64,000 nucleotides of DNA, from positions 253,126 through 317,125 of the forward strand of contig BCLD01000006.1 of assembly GCA_001600875.1 (NCBI GenBank), written 5' to 3'. The notes beneath the pieces are model-generated. The model was not told where the DNA came from. It did not search any database and saw only the letters and a program-made list of their open reading frames with translations. Position 1 is the first letter of the stretch. Every line of letters starts with the position of its first letter. The position numbers were made by a program, and so were the translations under genes. Shown here piece after piece: positions 24,823-36,562 of the stretch. This DNA comes from Solicoccozyma terricola. Lineage: Eukaryota; Basidiomycota; Tremellomycetes; Filobasidiales; Piskurozymaceae.

Positions 24823-26327
24823 TTAAAATGTCTCTTCTTCATCTGGCGGAAGATGACCGAGCTCGGCTGGTGGCGCACCATCTAGCAGATCCTGCTCGTC
24901 GCCATTCTCTTCGACATTAGGAACCTCGAATCCTTCCTGGTTGGGGCGAGAAAAGACAAGAGGGGATGTAAGGGAGCGCTCGTTCATGGTCAAGGGTATG
25001 ACTCGCCACCTACCTCGGTAGAATACAGAATCTCTTGAATCTTGAGCAAAATCTTCTTCTCCTCCTCGCCTGCCACAGACTCCTTTTCATCTCCACCCAA
25101 TCGATCAGCAACGATCATCTCAATGTCTCGCAACTTGGCAAAGTAAAAGTCTCGCTCCTTTTCGAGACCTTCCTCGTGGAGACGGAGTTCTTCCATCTCC
25201 CGACGAGCAGCTTCGAGAGCCACAGCGGATTGAGATGAGGTTGCGCGTGCTTGACCTGATGGAACGCGGGGATGTCAAAACAATGATAAATAGATGGGCG
25301 GACCTAAGGCGACCTTACCTCCGATCGGCGTGCGAGCAGTTGTGCGAGCCGCAGAGGACGTTCGGCTCGTCGCTGTTGACCTGCTTGCCGCGGAAGTCGA
25401 AGCGGCGATAGGAGCCTGTCCACCTCTGTTGGCGCACATCATGTCAGTCCGGAGTCAAACCCCGTAAGATGACCATGAGATGGTACACTCACATTCGCTC
25501 TGCAGCGTTGTATCCTTGACCACTGTAGTTTTGATCCCAGAAGCGTTTGAGCCACTGAGTGAATTCGAGGTTGTCCTGCATCTTGCACCTGAGGAATCGA
25601 GTAATGATCAGAAGGATGCACGGGGTGCGAGGTAGCTCGGTTCTGACAACATACCTGACAAGAGCGGCAACAGGGATATCCTGTAACAGAGGTACGGATC
25701 GTCAGTCCACGTTAGGTAAGTATAAAACCACTGAACATGCAATCCTGGAGCGATCTTGGATCAATCGTCTGTCGGAACAGCGTTCCTCCCAGTATCTGAA
25801 GCTCAGTGGTTCTACCATCGATCACCACTGCTTCACCGGCCAACACCAATCATCGACCTGCCTAACGACACTCACCCTGTCTATCCGATTCTTATCAAAC
25901 GCCGTTTGCAAAACCTTGAAGTTGTTGAGCCACTCCCAGTCGTTCTTGGCGTTGATCTTGACCTTGTGCATTGGGAGATTACCTGAGGGTTGAATGAAAT
26001 TCGTGAGTTTGGGGAGAAGTAGAGTCGTATCACGGAGCTGAGCGTACCGTAGATCGAGTCAAGAACCTGAGTGAAGTTGCACTCATCAGATAATGGTATT
26101 CTTCAGCATGCATATCTCCACGCACCTGGCAATACACCCAACCTTTACCAAACTCCTCGATCTTGATGTACTGAGCTCCGAGGAGCTCGTTGACCCACTG
26201 AAGAAGTTCCGAACGAGCTGTTGATTGTAGGACATGCCGGGAGGTTGGGGGGTTGTGAAGGACAGGTTAGCGGGTGGTCGTCGGTAGAAGTAGACGGTGG
26301 AGGGACGGTGATCTCACATTCTCCCAT
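24823..26327 (-). CDS. BIM1: Microtubule plus-end binding protein EB1 (Bim1)
   Basis: This tracks growing microtubule ends and recruits +TIP partners for spindle positioning. The first exon is only MGE plus one base (ATG 26325-26327). An intron of about 100 nt leads to SRSELLQWVNELLGAQYIKI and EEFGKGWVYCQVLDSIYG. The calponin-homology domain continues NLPMHKVKINAKNDWEWLNNF, KVLQTAFDKN, then LVRCKMQDNLEFTQWLKRFW and QNYSGQGYNAAERI. A Ser/Thr/Ala-rich linker precedes the EB-homology coiled coil (EMEELRLHEEGLEKERDFYF, AKLRDIEMIVADRL). The acidic tail ends PPDEEETF, TAA 24823-24825. The final E-E-T-F resembles the EEY/F motif read by CAP-Gly proteins, with Phe as the aromatic. Full length for the family. 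Confidence 0.95.
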
Positions 26328-26625
26328 GTTGAGTACTATGTGTTGTGCTGATGCTTGGATGGAAAAACGAACGTTGATACTAGTCGACGGTCGACGGTGG
26401 ACGGTGCAAGAAGCTGCTTGACGGTTCAACTTGAACTACACGCGCTGCTGGACGCGACTCGACCGCTCTCACGGTGGCAGACAGGATGAAGATGTCGATG
26501 TCGACGTCGATTATCTCTATGTCATCGCATGCTATCCTACAACATACATCGTTCTCCATCGTTCTCCTCTCCATCTCATTCGGTCTCATCTCGCAGTACT
26601 CCTTGTCATCTTCAGTTCACTGTGA
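26328..26625. other. Intergenic: EB1 promoter / SF3a2 3' flank
   Basis: About 300 bp between two genes read leftward. It contains GTCGA-rich short repeats around 26380-26405 and 26490-26512 (GATGTCGATGTCGACGTCGA). No gene is supported. Confidence 0.4.
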
Positions 26626-27901
26626 TCACCGGAAAAGGAACTGGCAGCTGTATACTTTCGCATCAGGGTCCCAATTCTCCCACGTCCCATCGGCGTCCTC
26701 CTCCGGATCCACAATCTCCTTGGCTGGGATCGCGAAGGCGATAGTCTCGTAGGGTTCAGCGGCGACCTGCGAAAGAAGCGAGCCTTGTAAATCTGTCAGC
26801 CTATGTTTTTTTCTCATCAATTCGCTCATTTGCAACATGACCGTACCATAAAATATTGTATCGCACGATTCAACGGCTCTCTTCTCTGTTCAAATGATGA
26901 CATGAATCGCTTGCGTGGTCGTTCACCCTCCTTGATCTCGGGAAGCATGATTTGGAAAAGAAGACCAAGTCGTGTTGTATTAGGGTCTCGGATCTTGGTT
27001 ACTTTGTAACCTGTTTGGATAATGGCAGAAGACATTGGTATAAGCGATGGAAACAACAGCTGGAACTCAGCGACGGTGGAGAAGAGCGTGTAGCCAACAA
27101 CTGATCTACAGAGATCTCTACAGAGATCTCCAACACCACTGCTCTTCTTTGCCATCTTCCTGCAAACACTCACCTGGCCTCCCAATCTTGACAAACACCT
27201 TCTTCTGAACTCCCCCCGGTCCACCACCCAACGGATGCTGAATCATCAGCTGCTGCTCCTTGTTCTCCCTAGCAGCACGCCGAGCCAAATTGGTTTGATG
27301 CTTCTTGCCTTGCGTGTGGGCGAGATAAGAACCCTCGTTGGTGTGGAGAGTGAGACAGAGTCGACATTCGAGGGTTCCGAGATGAGTTCGGAGGATATAT
27401 GGGTCCTAGAGGGTATTAGTACGTAGTGGAGGGAATACAGAGGAGGGGGATAGTGATGGAGTAGGGAGCAGCGACAATGCAGGTGGAATCACTGTCAGAA
27501 CACGACATCCATCTAAAACATTGCTATTCTCCCGCGACTCACTTTTGCCAGATCAATGGTCTCCATCGCCAGCTTTCTCAACCTCTCCCTCCTATCCACA
27601 TTCGCCTCGGAGTCTCCAGCTGTGTTGAGAGAACACGCTCGAGAGCGTCAGATTGGGTCGAGGCCTGCTGGTGACAAACATGTGCACATACCAACTCCTC
27701 CGCCTCCATGTCTGCTACCTGCCCGATTCTATAGCGACCGTAGTGAAGGGTGAGTATTCAAGAACCTGTGTCTCCCGGTAGTCTCTTTCGTTGATATGAA
27801 GGGTCCACTTACTTGATAATCTAAGGTGGACAAGCGATGATGCCGCAAAGAGTTAGTCGAAAGACATTACCTGGTCCTCCCTCAATCCATCACTCACCCA
27901 T
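26626..27901 (-). CDS. PRP11: Splicing factor 3A subunit 2 (SF3a66/Prp11)
   Basis: This is a core U2 snRNP protein needed for prespliceosome assembly. The matrin-type zinc finger is plain: CRLCLTLHTNEGSYLAHTQG, then KKHQTNLARRAA. The C-terminal half matches the family: VFVKIGRPGYKVTKIRDP, LGLLFQIMLPEIKEG, RPRKRFMSSFEQRREPLNRA and MVAAEPYETIAFAIPAKEI. It ends YSCQFLFR with the stop at 26626. Exons from the 5' end: 27898-27901 (ATGG), an 8-nt exon 27813-27820, 27692-27728, 27543-27619, 27174-27405, 26847-27010 and 26626-26766. The joined start reads MDYQNRAGSRHGGGGVAGDS, very close to the conserved MDFQNRPG start, which supports the tiny exons. It lacks the long Pro-rich tail of the animal protein, as do yeast forms. 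Confidence 0.95.
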
Positions 27902-28125
27902 GGTACGTTTTGAAAGATCTTTTTTCCTCTAAGCAGTGCGATTGTGGGATCTACGGTATACCTCCGTACTCCTCCGTACTTTTAGCGTTGGTCTGGGTCG
28001 CTGAAGAGGATTGAACAGAAACGGCATGGTGTCAACTGACTCTGCTTGCTTGAGCTGGTACTGGGCGAGAGATAACATGTGACACGTGATATCGACCACC
28101 ATAAGCCATAATTCCATAGTTGGTT

Positions 28126-30307
28126 CTACCCTATTCTCTCCTCCTCATGCCGACTCGATTCCATCGCATACAATGCAGCATCCTCCCGTCCCTTCTCTAC
28201 ATCTACGCACCACAGCAGGATCGGTATGGGCACCGCGAGAAGGAACAACAGGAAGAGGAAGCCGTATCTGATCTCGCCGGTGTAATCTGCGATGATGCCT
28301 ACCACAGCGGGGCCTAGGAAGCTTGCGGATTTATCTGTAGTGGATACATTAGGGAAAGTCTTTGAGGGGAGATTGTTCTTTTACCCGTTCTCACCAGTAA
28401 TTGAGAAAAGACTGAAGAAACGGGCTTCGTGGCCCTATAAGAGCAAAAAGCCGGGCGCTGTGTCAGCCACAATATTCCTTCCGTAGCACTTCTTGATACT
28501 CGCCCTTGGTATAATCTCAGCGAACACTGTCCTAGAGAGCGCGTTGAATGGCCCGAACAGCTGAGCAACATGACGATGAAAAATGCAATCAGACTTCCGC
28601 TCCTCAGTCGCCTCACCCGAACACCCGAACCGCACACTCACGATACCAAACCACACCGCACACGCATACATCTCACCCTCCGTCCTCAATCCACCGACTT
28701 TCCACCCTCCTACAAATCCAAGCAACACGTATGCGCACATCAACATGACGCCAATAACGCAACCTACCAGCATGTGAAGATTGCTCAACCCGTTAGTGCC
28801 CCCAAACTTTCGTTGGAAGCGTGGGGTGTAGATGGAGGAGACGATCGCGGTTGATTGAGTGAGTATGCCGATGAGGATAACGTGAGATGAGGGCATGGAG
28901 AGTGATGTGCGACCGAAGAGGACGGCGAGGGAGGTTGTCGTGTTGAAGGCTGTGAAGGATTGATCAACGGGATGCATATACATTGTCGCCACAACACAAC
29001 ACAAACGTAACTCACCGTCGGATAGCAAAGCCCAAGCGAGAAGATACCAGAATGTCACGCTCAATCTTTGAATTTCATTCCACCTCAACATTGTCCCAAC
29101 TCTTTTCCAACCGTCTTTCATCTTCCCTTTCACGAATTCATATCCTTTATCATCATCAGTTTGATGTCCCCCACTCGCTTGAAGTAATCTAGCAGCTGGA
29201 ATAGTCCAAACTGCCCACCAGATACCGCTTATCCCGATTGCCAGACGAAGGGAGAATAGCGATCCACCGAGTGAAGTGACTGGTATAAGCATCAAACATA
29301 GCATGCTTACCCCTGACATGTATCCAACTCCGATCCCAATAGAGGAAATACGAGAAGTTGCAAGACTAATAGCACGATGATATTCCGATACCTTGGATTT
29401 CGTATCGTCATCGTCTGGAATCGGGAAAGCCTGACCTGCCATCAACGCTGTTTGTTCGTCGTCTACGATAACCATCCCATCTCCTTCTTCTCCTTGCACA
29501 CCATCGAGTTTCCTTCGTGCAATCACTACATCCTCCGCACTTTCAACAACACCTGGCAAGAAAGCATTCAGACATACGAAAGAGTCTCCGAAGCAAGCTA
29601 CGGATGTGATTGCCAAGATTGCAGCAGATATGAGTATGATAGTGGAATGGGAGGACGATGTAGGAAGGATTATGAAGAGAGTTGCGGAAGCAGCGCCGAG
29701 GAGGGCGAATAGTAAGAGAAGACGGATACGGTAGGTGCCTGTATGGGTTGAGGTGAATTTTTGATAGTCGGGAGGAAGAAGGAAGCCCGGAAAGACTGAC
29801 CGACATCAGCCAGTACACTGACTGAGATGACTGTCACCGCTTGTACTGCTACAGAAGCTGATTTTATGAATAAACTAGGACAGTGCAAAATAATCAGGAT
29901 CAGGAAGGAGGAGGGGAAGGGTTCCCAACCCCGACATCTCATTCTGGGTTGCCTCACCTGAAGGAAGCGGTATCAACCCATGTCCATCCTATCTTGACAG
30001 CACAACTTCCTCCTTCTAATTGACCATCAGGTTGCAAACACGGCCGTAAGATGTCATGTTCCAAATACCCATGTGAGCGAGCAAGCTCTAACGAGGTAGA
30101 AAACCCCCACCCGGCAAAGCCGACGTCAGACCCTACTCGAACCCCCCAAGTATTCATCTGAGACGGCGCTACCAACTCACGTTCTAGAAGTATTGGTAAG
30201 AAGACAGCAACTGATACACAACTGAACACTTCGCATGCCCACGCATACATGTAGAAGCCGAGCTTGGCGCGTCGATGTTGTGGAGAGCTGGAAGAGGAGG
30301 ATGTCAT
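28126..30307 (-). CDS. ATG22: Atg22-type vacuolar amino-acid effluxer
   Basis: This is a 10-12-helix MFS-like vacuole membrane protein that exports amino acids after autophagic breakdown. The family start RRAKLGFYMYAWACEVFSCV, then FLPILLERELVAP, is seen, followed by the lumenal VKIGWTWVDTASFRXX-type segment. Hydrophobic runs include AVTVISVSVLADVG, LLLFALLGAASATLFI, ITSVACFGDSFVCLNAFLPG, RLAIGISGIWWAVWTIPAARL, LSVTFWYLLAWALLSD, AFNTTTSLAVLFGR, LVGCVIGVMLMCAYVLLGF and the late LFGPFNALSRTVFAEIIP. The last exon reads KSASFLGPAVVGII...YGFLFLLFLLAVPIPILL, ending EEERIG with TAG 28126-28128. The central loop is acidic (DDDDTKSKVSEYH). A further in-frame ATG exists at 30355 and could be the start. 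Divergent from MET14. Confidence 0.9.
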
Positions 30308-31042
30308 TGTTGTGATGTTAGGAAGGCGATATAGGAAGTCGAGGATGGCGTTCATGGCATGGTTGTGTGCTCCATGTAGACACTGTCGTGGCTGTTCATG
30401 GTTGGGATTCGACCGAGCTGAATAGCCTGTTGTGTATGTATGTATATTACTCGGGGCCTCGGGGAAGTGTCGACGATGGGGAGTTGATTGGATGACGTGG
30501 CACGACGCGTCAATAATGGGAAGATGGGTCAAGACCAGGCTGGGAAATGCAACGCATGGGCAGCAGACACAGATTACATGGATATATGTATATGCATGTA
30601 TGATATGGAAGGCATCCGAGAGGACGGGAGAGGTGGTCAATTGAGTCCCGCCGCTGGCCCGAGTACGTCTAGAACTGCTAGAACTGCTAGAACTGTTCCT
30701 CAATGCAGGTTGAGGATACTATGGCATAGTCTGGAGATACTCGAAGAGTTCCAAGTCCTTACCCTCCTCCAATGGCCACTGCGAGTTTGATGTTGAGCAG
30801 GATGAACACAAGACATGGCATGGTTCGACGCTGCTGCTTGGTCGGGGTCTCCTGCTCCTCGTCCTCTCCTTCCCGGTGGCGGCTATTCGTGATCTTGCGG
30901 TGTGGGGATCGGGCCAGCTGCGTGATGACGTAAGACAATTCAAAGCACGCGATGGGCAACAGGAAAAAGTCGGAGCAATGGGTAGCAACCCCTCTCTGTC
31001 CTCAACGAACATCAGCATATCATTCATTACCACTTACAGCAA
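30308..31042. promoter_or_regulatory. Divergent intergenic region ATG22 / MET14
   Basis: About 735 bp between two divergent starts. It includes a perfect 3 x 9-bp tandem repeat of CTAGAACTG at 30669-30695. A short minus-strand frame at 30759-30959 has a hydrophobic end but no recognisable family, so I do not call it. No CACGTG box of the kind expected for a sulphur-assimilation gene was seen here. Confidence 0.4.
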
Positions 31043-31929
31043 TGGCCACCAACATCACCTTCCATCAAGGTATGTAGGAGGCTGCTCCCTCTCCGTTCGT
31101 CCTCTTCCTCTCATCGCTCACCTTGACCCTCTGTCCACTCCCCAGGATCCGTTTCATACGAAGAACGATCAGAGCTTCTTAATCAGCAAGGAGCTACAAT
31201 CTGGTTGACCGGATTAAGTGCAAGTGGGAAGGTGAGTCGTCTGAATATCTCAAATGATGATAAGTCGTTTTTTTATTGTTGCTGATCAGGTGTTTCCCCC
31301 CCGCTTCAACCACGTAGTCCACCATCGCTACTGCTCTCGAGCAACATCTTTTACACCAGAAATTACATGCGTTCAGGTTGGACGGTGATAATGTTCGATT
31401 CGGATTGAACAAGGTGAGAGAACCCCGGTGCCGAACATCCAAACCAACCTTTCATTATTCCTCGTTCTAATCACCACATCCCTCCCCCCCCCCCCCCCCG
31501 GCTCCCCTCCCGCAGGACCTTGGTTTCGGTCCTAAAGATCGAGAAGAAAACATCCGCCGAATCGGAGAAGTCTCACTTCTGTTCTCTTCTTCTTCTACAA
31601 TCACAATCACAGCTTTCATCTCCCCTTATCGATCCGATCGAGATCTCGCTCGTGAACTCCACGCGAAACATAATCCACCAATCAGGTTCATCGAGGTATT
31701 TGTTGATGCGCCATTGAGTGTGGTAGAAGAGAGGGATCCAAAGGGTTTGTATAAGAAAGCAAGAGCAGGAGAAATCAAGGAGTTTACAGGTATTTCAGCA
31801 CCTTATGAAGAACCGAAAGAGGCGGAGATTCATATTAGGACGGATGAAGTTGATGTGGCTGGTTCAGTGAAGATTATCACAGAATACTTGCAAAAGGAGG
31901 GTTTGTTGACTGCTTTGAAAAGGGCATAA
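31043..31929 (+). CDS. MET14: Adenylylsulfate (APS) kinase
   Basis: This phosphorylates APS to PAPS in sulphate assimilation, in the cytosol. The start opens [20 protein letters not shown]. The P-loop is GLSASGKST, split by an intron just before STI. The family motifs follow: [28 protein letters not shown], then [55 protein letters not shown] and a C-terminal ...GLLTALKRA. Exons: 31043-31070, 31146-31231, 31318-31413 and 31516-31929. The third intron contains a run of 16 C at 31484-31499. Length and motifs are complete, so it should be active. Divergent from ATG22 and convergent with the carrier-like gene. Confidence 0.96.
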
Positions 31930-32163
31930 AAGAATAGACGTCACTTGGACTCGCATCAACTTTTTGTAAACTAGACACAAAACACACACACACCACTCTC
32001 TCCTCGGTGTCTTAGTTTTGCATGTTTTCAAAATCTTCATCACAATATATTCCCGATAAAGCAGGAACCGGGAAAAAGAAAAAGAAAAAAAATCTCTTGA
32101 AACAAAAACCTTCCCTTTTTAACAACCAACCCCCCCAACCCCCCTCCCCGGGGGTGTTTTTCT

Positions 32164-33653
32164 TTACGAAAATGCACTTGCAAAGTTACCCAACGCAGTG
32201 ATATACCAAGCCCGCCAAAGTGCTCCTCTACCCTCCTCGATATAAATCTTCTTCGCAGCATCAACGAACCCTTCATACGGTTCTTCCTCTGGTCTAAGTC
32301 CAACGACATCCTCATTGATACCTGCGTATTCGATACCGTCAGGGAGTACGGTGGATGTGGATTGAGAAGCGAGGGAGTATGGGGAGTATGAATTACGTTG
32401 GATGGAGAGACGGGTGGATAGGACTTCGAGTGGGGTGAGGATGAATGCGGAGAGGAGTTGGAAGAGTAAGAAAATGATGAATGTGAATACCGAAAGAGCT
32501 CCTGGAATGAGGGTTGAATGAAAAAAAAAAAAAACTTCAGTAAGGATATACCTATTACAAGGAACTTTCTGTTTCACGTTCCACTCACCCTCTCCATCTG
32601 GGTTGACCAACAACCACCTCATCCCACGTGCAACTACCACCACGTACAAAGCGTGCAATGCAGTCGAGGCGAGTAAACCAGGAGCGAGGTACAGCGTCCA
32701 CGGTCGTGCGTATTCATCAGGTGTGAGGATCAGACGGAGGGTTGTCTTGATGTTGTATGGGAGGAGGTATGGAGTGATGATGCAGCTGGGGGGTGGGAAA
32801 ATGAAAGCGATCGTTAGTGAGAGTTACCAAGACAGTATAGGGATGCAAACACTCACCGATTGATGATAACGGTCATCGGAAGGGTTATCAACGTCAAAGC
32901 AATAGTGAACATTCCCATGCTGCATTTGCAATCCCCCAAAATCAGTACGCTGCATTCGTACACACGAAACCAAACCGCTCGCTCAGACACTCACCGTAAT
33001 CCACTAGCTTCCGGGACAGTATACACTCCCTTTGGACCTCTCGAAGCGCTCGACCCGATAAAGATGACGCTTGCGAATGACAGAAGGATAGTGAACACGA
33101 TAGAGGGTACAGCACCTATGAGAAATGAGGAAGAGGAAGAGGATAGTTTAGCTTGGTTGGGAGTGACAGGTTTCCCGCAGTGCGCAGTACAGCTTCCTTC
33201 ACCTTTATAAAGCCCTCTCCATCCCTCTATTCGCTTCGTGCGAGTCAATGTTCCCCATAGTGAGGTTAGGGTGGGTCCGACTCTGTGGGATATTCACGAT
33301 ATGGGGTTATTTCTTGGGGGATGATATAGCGATTCACCTCGAGAAGAAGTGAGCGTACCTTGCTTCTTGACCTTCTTCGAGACCAACACCTTTCGGGTTG
33401 TAATTTGCTCGAAGACTATGCAGGTGGAGATCCGGGAGCACAGAAGGAGGAAGGTGAAGATGGAATGTTTTGGAGATTGAAGAAGAAAGGTTACTGCCAT
33501 CCGTCAGCGCAATGTACCGCCAAAACAGCCTTCACTAGCCACTCACCGAATGACTGCACCATGGAACGGCATCGTGATGCCAACTCCTACGAACACGCCG
33601 ACTATCAAGATGAGGAATGCGAATAGGAGAGCGAGGAAGAAGTCTGCGGCCAT
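32164..33653 (-). CDS. Mitochondrial-carrier-like membrane protein
   Basis: This is a multi-pass protein with features of the mitochondrial carrier (SLC25) fold. The start MAADFFLALLFAFLILIVGV runs into a second hydrophobic stretch. An intron (about 33400-33545) joins AVIR to LRANYNPKGVGLEEGQEA, then VGPTLTSLWGTLTRTKRIEG and WRGLYKGAVPSIVF, the second half of a carrier repeat (G-W-R-G-L-Y-K-G). Later segments are MGMFTIALTLITLPMTVIINR and LYLAPGLLASTALHALYVVV, then AFILTPLEVLSTRLSIQRN, a degenerate Px[DE]xx signature, and ALWRAWYITALGNFASAFS, TAA 32164-32166. The other carrier signatures are weak, as in Ugo1-like proteins, so the transported substrate, if any, is unknown. Confidence 0.7.
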
Positions 33654-33912
33654 GGTGGGCAAAGTAGGATGATGGATGTGCTGTGGGGGGGGCGTGAAGG
33701 ATGGGCCGAACACCGCATCGAGTGGACTGTAGGTAGGGTTGGTTGGATGCGGGGGATAGACACCACGTCATTGTAGCTGAGAATACACGTCACAGCGAAT
33801 TCCTTATCAAACTCGGACTACGGCATGGACAGGACCAGGGGCATGGTGATGGCGAGCGGCATGGTGAGAGCAGACCACCGCCCACCCGCCCACAGTCCTC
33901 AATCCCTCCGTT

Positions 33913-36321
33913 ATGAGCCTTTTCGCAGGCACCAGTTTCCTCGTGGGTTCTGGAACCAAGGCGGATAGCCTGGAGGACCCAGCGAGGAATGCTTCTCTAG
34001 TCCAGCAAGAAGCAAGCGATACCGTCAAGGTTGCAAATCCGAGCACCTCGAGCGTGCCCGGCAAAGCAACGACCAGTGAGCGTTCCTTCTCTTTGCAAAC
34101 GAACGTAGCATGCTGGCTAATCCCTCTGGTGATGCCCATTTCCACAGCTATCGGGTGGTCCGCTGCTCTTCGTTTCGCTCCTGCAACTTCTCGTAAATCC
34201 AACAAACCCACCGTATCTTCCAACATACGGACTACACTACCAGCTGGTTTCTCAACGACAAACACAAGCGTAGCCACGTCTGGAACCTCATCTACGACTC
34301 CACCTCCGACTAGAGCTCTACACGAGGTCGTCGTTTCTGCAGCTCCTCAGCTGTACAACACCGTCGATTCGTCGGCGTCAGGTTCTGTGTCTGCACTAGA
34401 CACGAATGGGAAGAAGATCTTCAAACCACCTGCTTTGACGTTGGCTCCGGGGGAGGTCAAGCAGGAGGTTCCGGTGGGTAAGAAGCGCACAGCACCAACT
34501 GGCGGAGAAGGTGGTGGGAAAAGAAGACGGAAGGGAAAGAAGGTGTGTTTGAGGACTTTATTGCACGCGCCGTTTCGTCATTTTTTTTCAGGGCACCACT
34601 ACTAACATCCCGTACATCCACAGCGTGGTCCACTCTACACTCAACCAACTCACCAATTCGACCCATTTGAGGCTTACGATCCAGCTAAACCGAATGATCT
34701 CCAGGAATGGCGGGATTATCGACAGGCTCGACGAGCTGAGAAGAAGGAGGAGTTGGAAGAACAGAGGCGGAGAGAGAGAGCTGGAGAGAGTGGGAGCGGG
34801 AGTGAAGGTAGTTGGGAGGTGGAAGATGAGGAGGAAGAGGTGGATAGGAGGCCAGGTGAGTGCGAGCTCGGTGGGGTCGTCTGTGAACGATCAGAATATC
34901 GAGATTTGATCGTATGTTTCATTTGGGGTATCAGCACCACGAGGATTCGCACCACCGCCAATGTTGTATGCACCTCCACCAGAATCTACAAACACCGCTT
35001 TCCGACCCATTTACCCAGACGAAGAAGACGAGAGACCACCGCCATCGTTGCAATCGTCTTCAAGACCTGTTCCAGTCGCTCAATCCGCAGAAGAGGCGTA
35101 TCAAAGAAGGGTTGCAATGTCGCAGATGGCGTCACAACCATCGGCGTTTGTTCCTCCTTCATTCGCACTAGCCACTCGACCACCTGCGTCTAATCAAGCC
35201 ACAGTATTTATGTCGTCTGTCGAAGAGGAAGCAGCGGTGCCACCACCGTCACCGCCAGCACCTACACCCGCTTCGCTGCCTCTTATACCAGGCAGCGAAG
35301 AATTCGAACGGAGGAAGATGGAGGCTTTGGAACAGGTAAAAGCGAGAATGGCAGCTATAGAGGCGATGAAGCCGAAGATGGGAGTAGGTGGGACGAGCTC
35401 GGAGACGAAGAGTTCTGGTGACAAGGAGGATGAGTAGGTCGTTTTGCAACGTATCACAAGGGAAAGAAAGGCGCGAACTGATGATTGACTTCACTCGTGT
35501 TATTAGCCATGGGGCGGGAGGTTCTATCGCGGCCAAGCGTAAGTGGATCTACGAAATTGCGTCGTTTCCGGGTGGTGGGGTCTCGATCTACCTCTTACTC
35601 CTTTTCCTCCCTTTTCCTTAGTCATGCGGAAAATGGGTTACGAAGAAGGCAAGGGTCTTGGAGTGGATGGATCTGGTATCAAGCATGCTCTTAGCGCCGA
35701 GCATACGAATCCCGCCGTGAGCAAGAAAACCGGCAAGCCAGGTCGATGGACGCAAGCCAAAACCGCACAGGGTAAATTGGTCAACTTGAACGAAAACGAG
35801 AGGGAAAAAGCGGATCGCGAGCGGTATGGAGAACCGAGTCGTATCGTCTGTTTGAGCAATGTTGTGGCGCGACCCGAGGACGTGGATGAAGATTTATCCA
35901 AGGAAATGGGAGAGGAGTGCAGCAACTATGGGTGAGTTCGGGCATTTGTCTTATCAGAAGAGAGTCTAGCTGACAAAGTTGGCTTCTAACTTCTAGCATC
36001 GTCGAACGCGTAGCCATCCACTACGTGCAGCCACCACCGACTAATCCCGCTGAGATTGTTCGCATATTCATTGTATTCTCTGGCCTAGCAGGTGCATGGA
36101 AATGCGTCAAGCAGTTGGACCGACGATTTTTCGGAGGTCTTGAGCTGGTGAGTGTTGGAGGCTGGCGGTCGGCGGTGGGCGGTCGGCGGTGAGCGGTGAG
36201 CGGTAAGCATGAGTGGTTTGTTGACCGTCGTGTGTGGCCACAGCGAGCAACATACTTTGACGAGAAGCGGTTCAACTCTGGGCAAAAAGACGGGCCCTTG
36301 CTGTGCCCCACCACGTTGTAG
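33913..36321 (+). CDS. SPF45: Splicing factor SPF45/RBM17 (G-patch and RRM)
   Basis: This is an alternative-splicing and 3' splice-site factor; the human protein RBM17 also helps splice short introns. The N-terminal ~370 residues are low-complexity with a basic patch KKRTAPTGGEGGGKRRRKGKK and FDPFEAYDPAKPNDLQEWRD. The conserved GGSIAAKLMRKMGYEEGKGL opens the G-patch, which continues IKHALSAEHTNPAVSKKTGK. A UHM-type RRM follows: RIVCLSNVVARPEDVDEDLS, GEECSNYGIVERVAIHYVQP, VRIFIVFSGLAGAWKCVKQL, RRFFGGLELRATYFDEKRF. Exons: 33913-34075, 34148-34542, 34624-34855, 34935-35433, 35507-35538, 35622-35931, 35997-36147 and 36244-36321 (TAG). The 32-nt exon restores the GGSIAAKL block. The last intron carries GCGGT-rich repeats with several GT donors. 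Confidence 0.92.
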
Positions 36322-36562
36322 CCGTTGTACCCAGAGCTTGGCATGGACTTGTCCACGAATGTAGCGTCGCGTATTCGTTAATCGTTAATAATAAATCGGG
36401 CGGGTGACTCGATCAGCCCAGTCCCGTGTTCCGTCCTCCAATACTAGTACTGAGTACAAGTCTGGAATACAGCTCGAAGCGAAAAAGTCCAAGATCCCGA
36501 TCCACTCGCCTTCTTTCACAGCCAACCCCATCCCGATACTCACGCACCATCGCTCGCCCCTC

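Noticed and set aside
27107..27130. Tandem CTACAGAGATCT duplication
   Set aside because: A short duplication inside an SF3a2 intron with no sign of function.
30719..31033. Possible small membrane protein on the minus strand (frames at 30719-31033 and 30759-30959)
   Set aside because: One frame ends in a hydrophobic stretch, but there is no recognisable family and no clear start or splice support; it lies in a divergent promoter.
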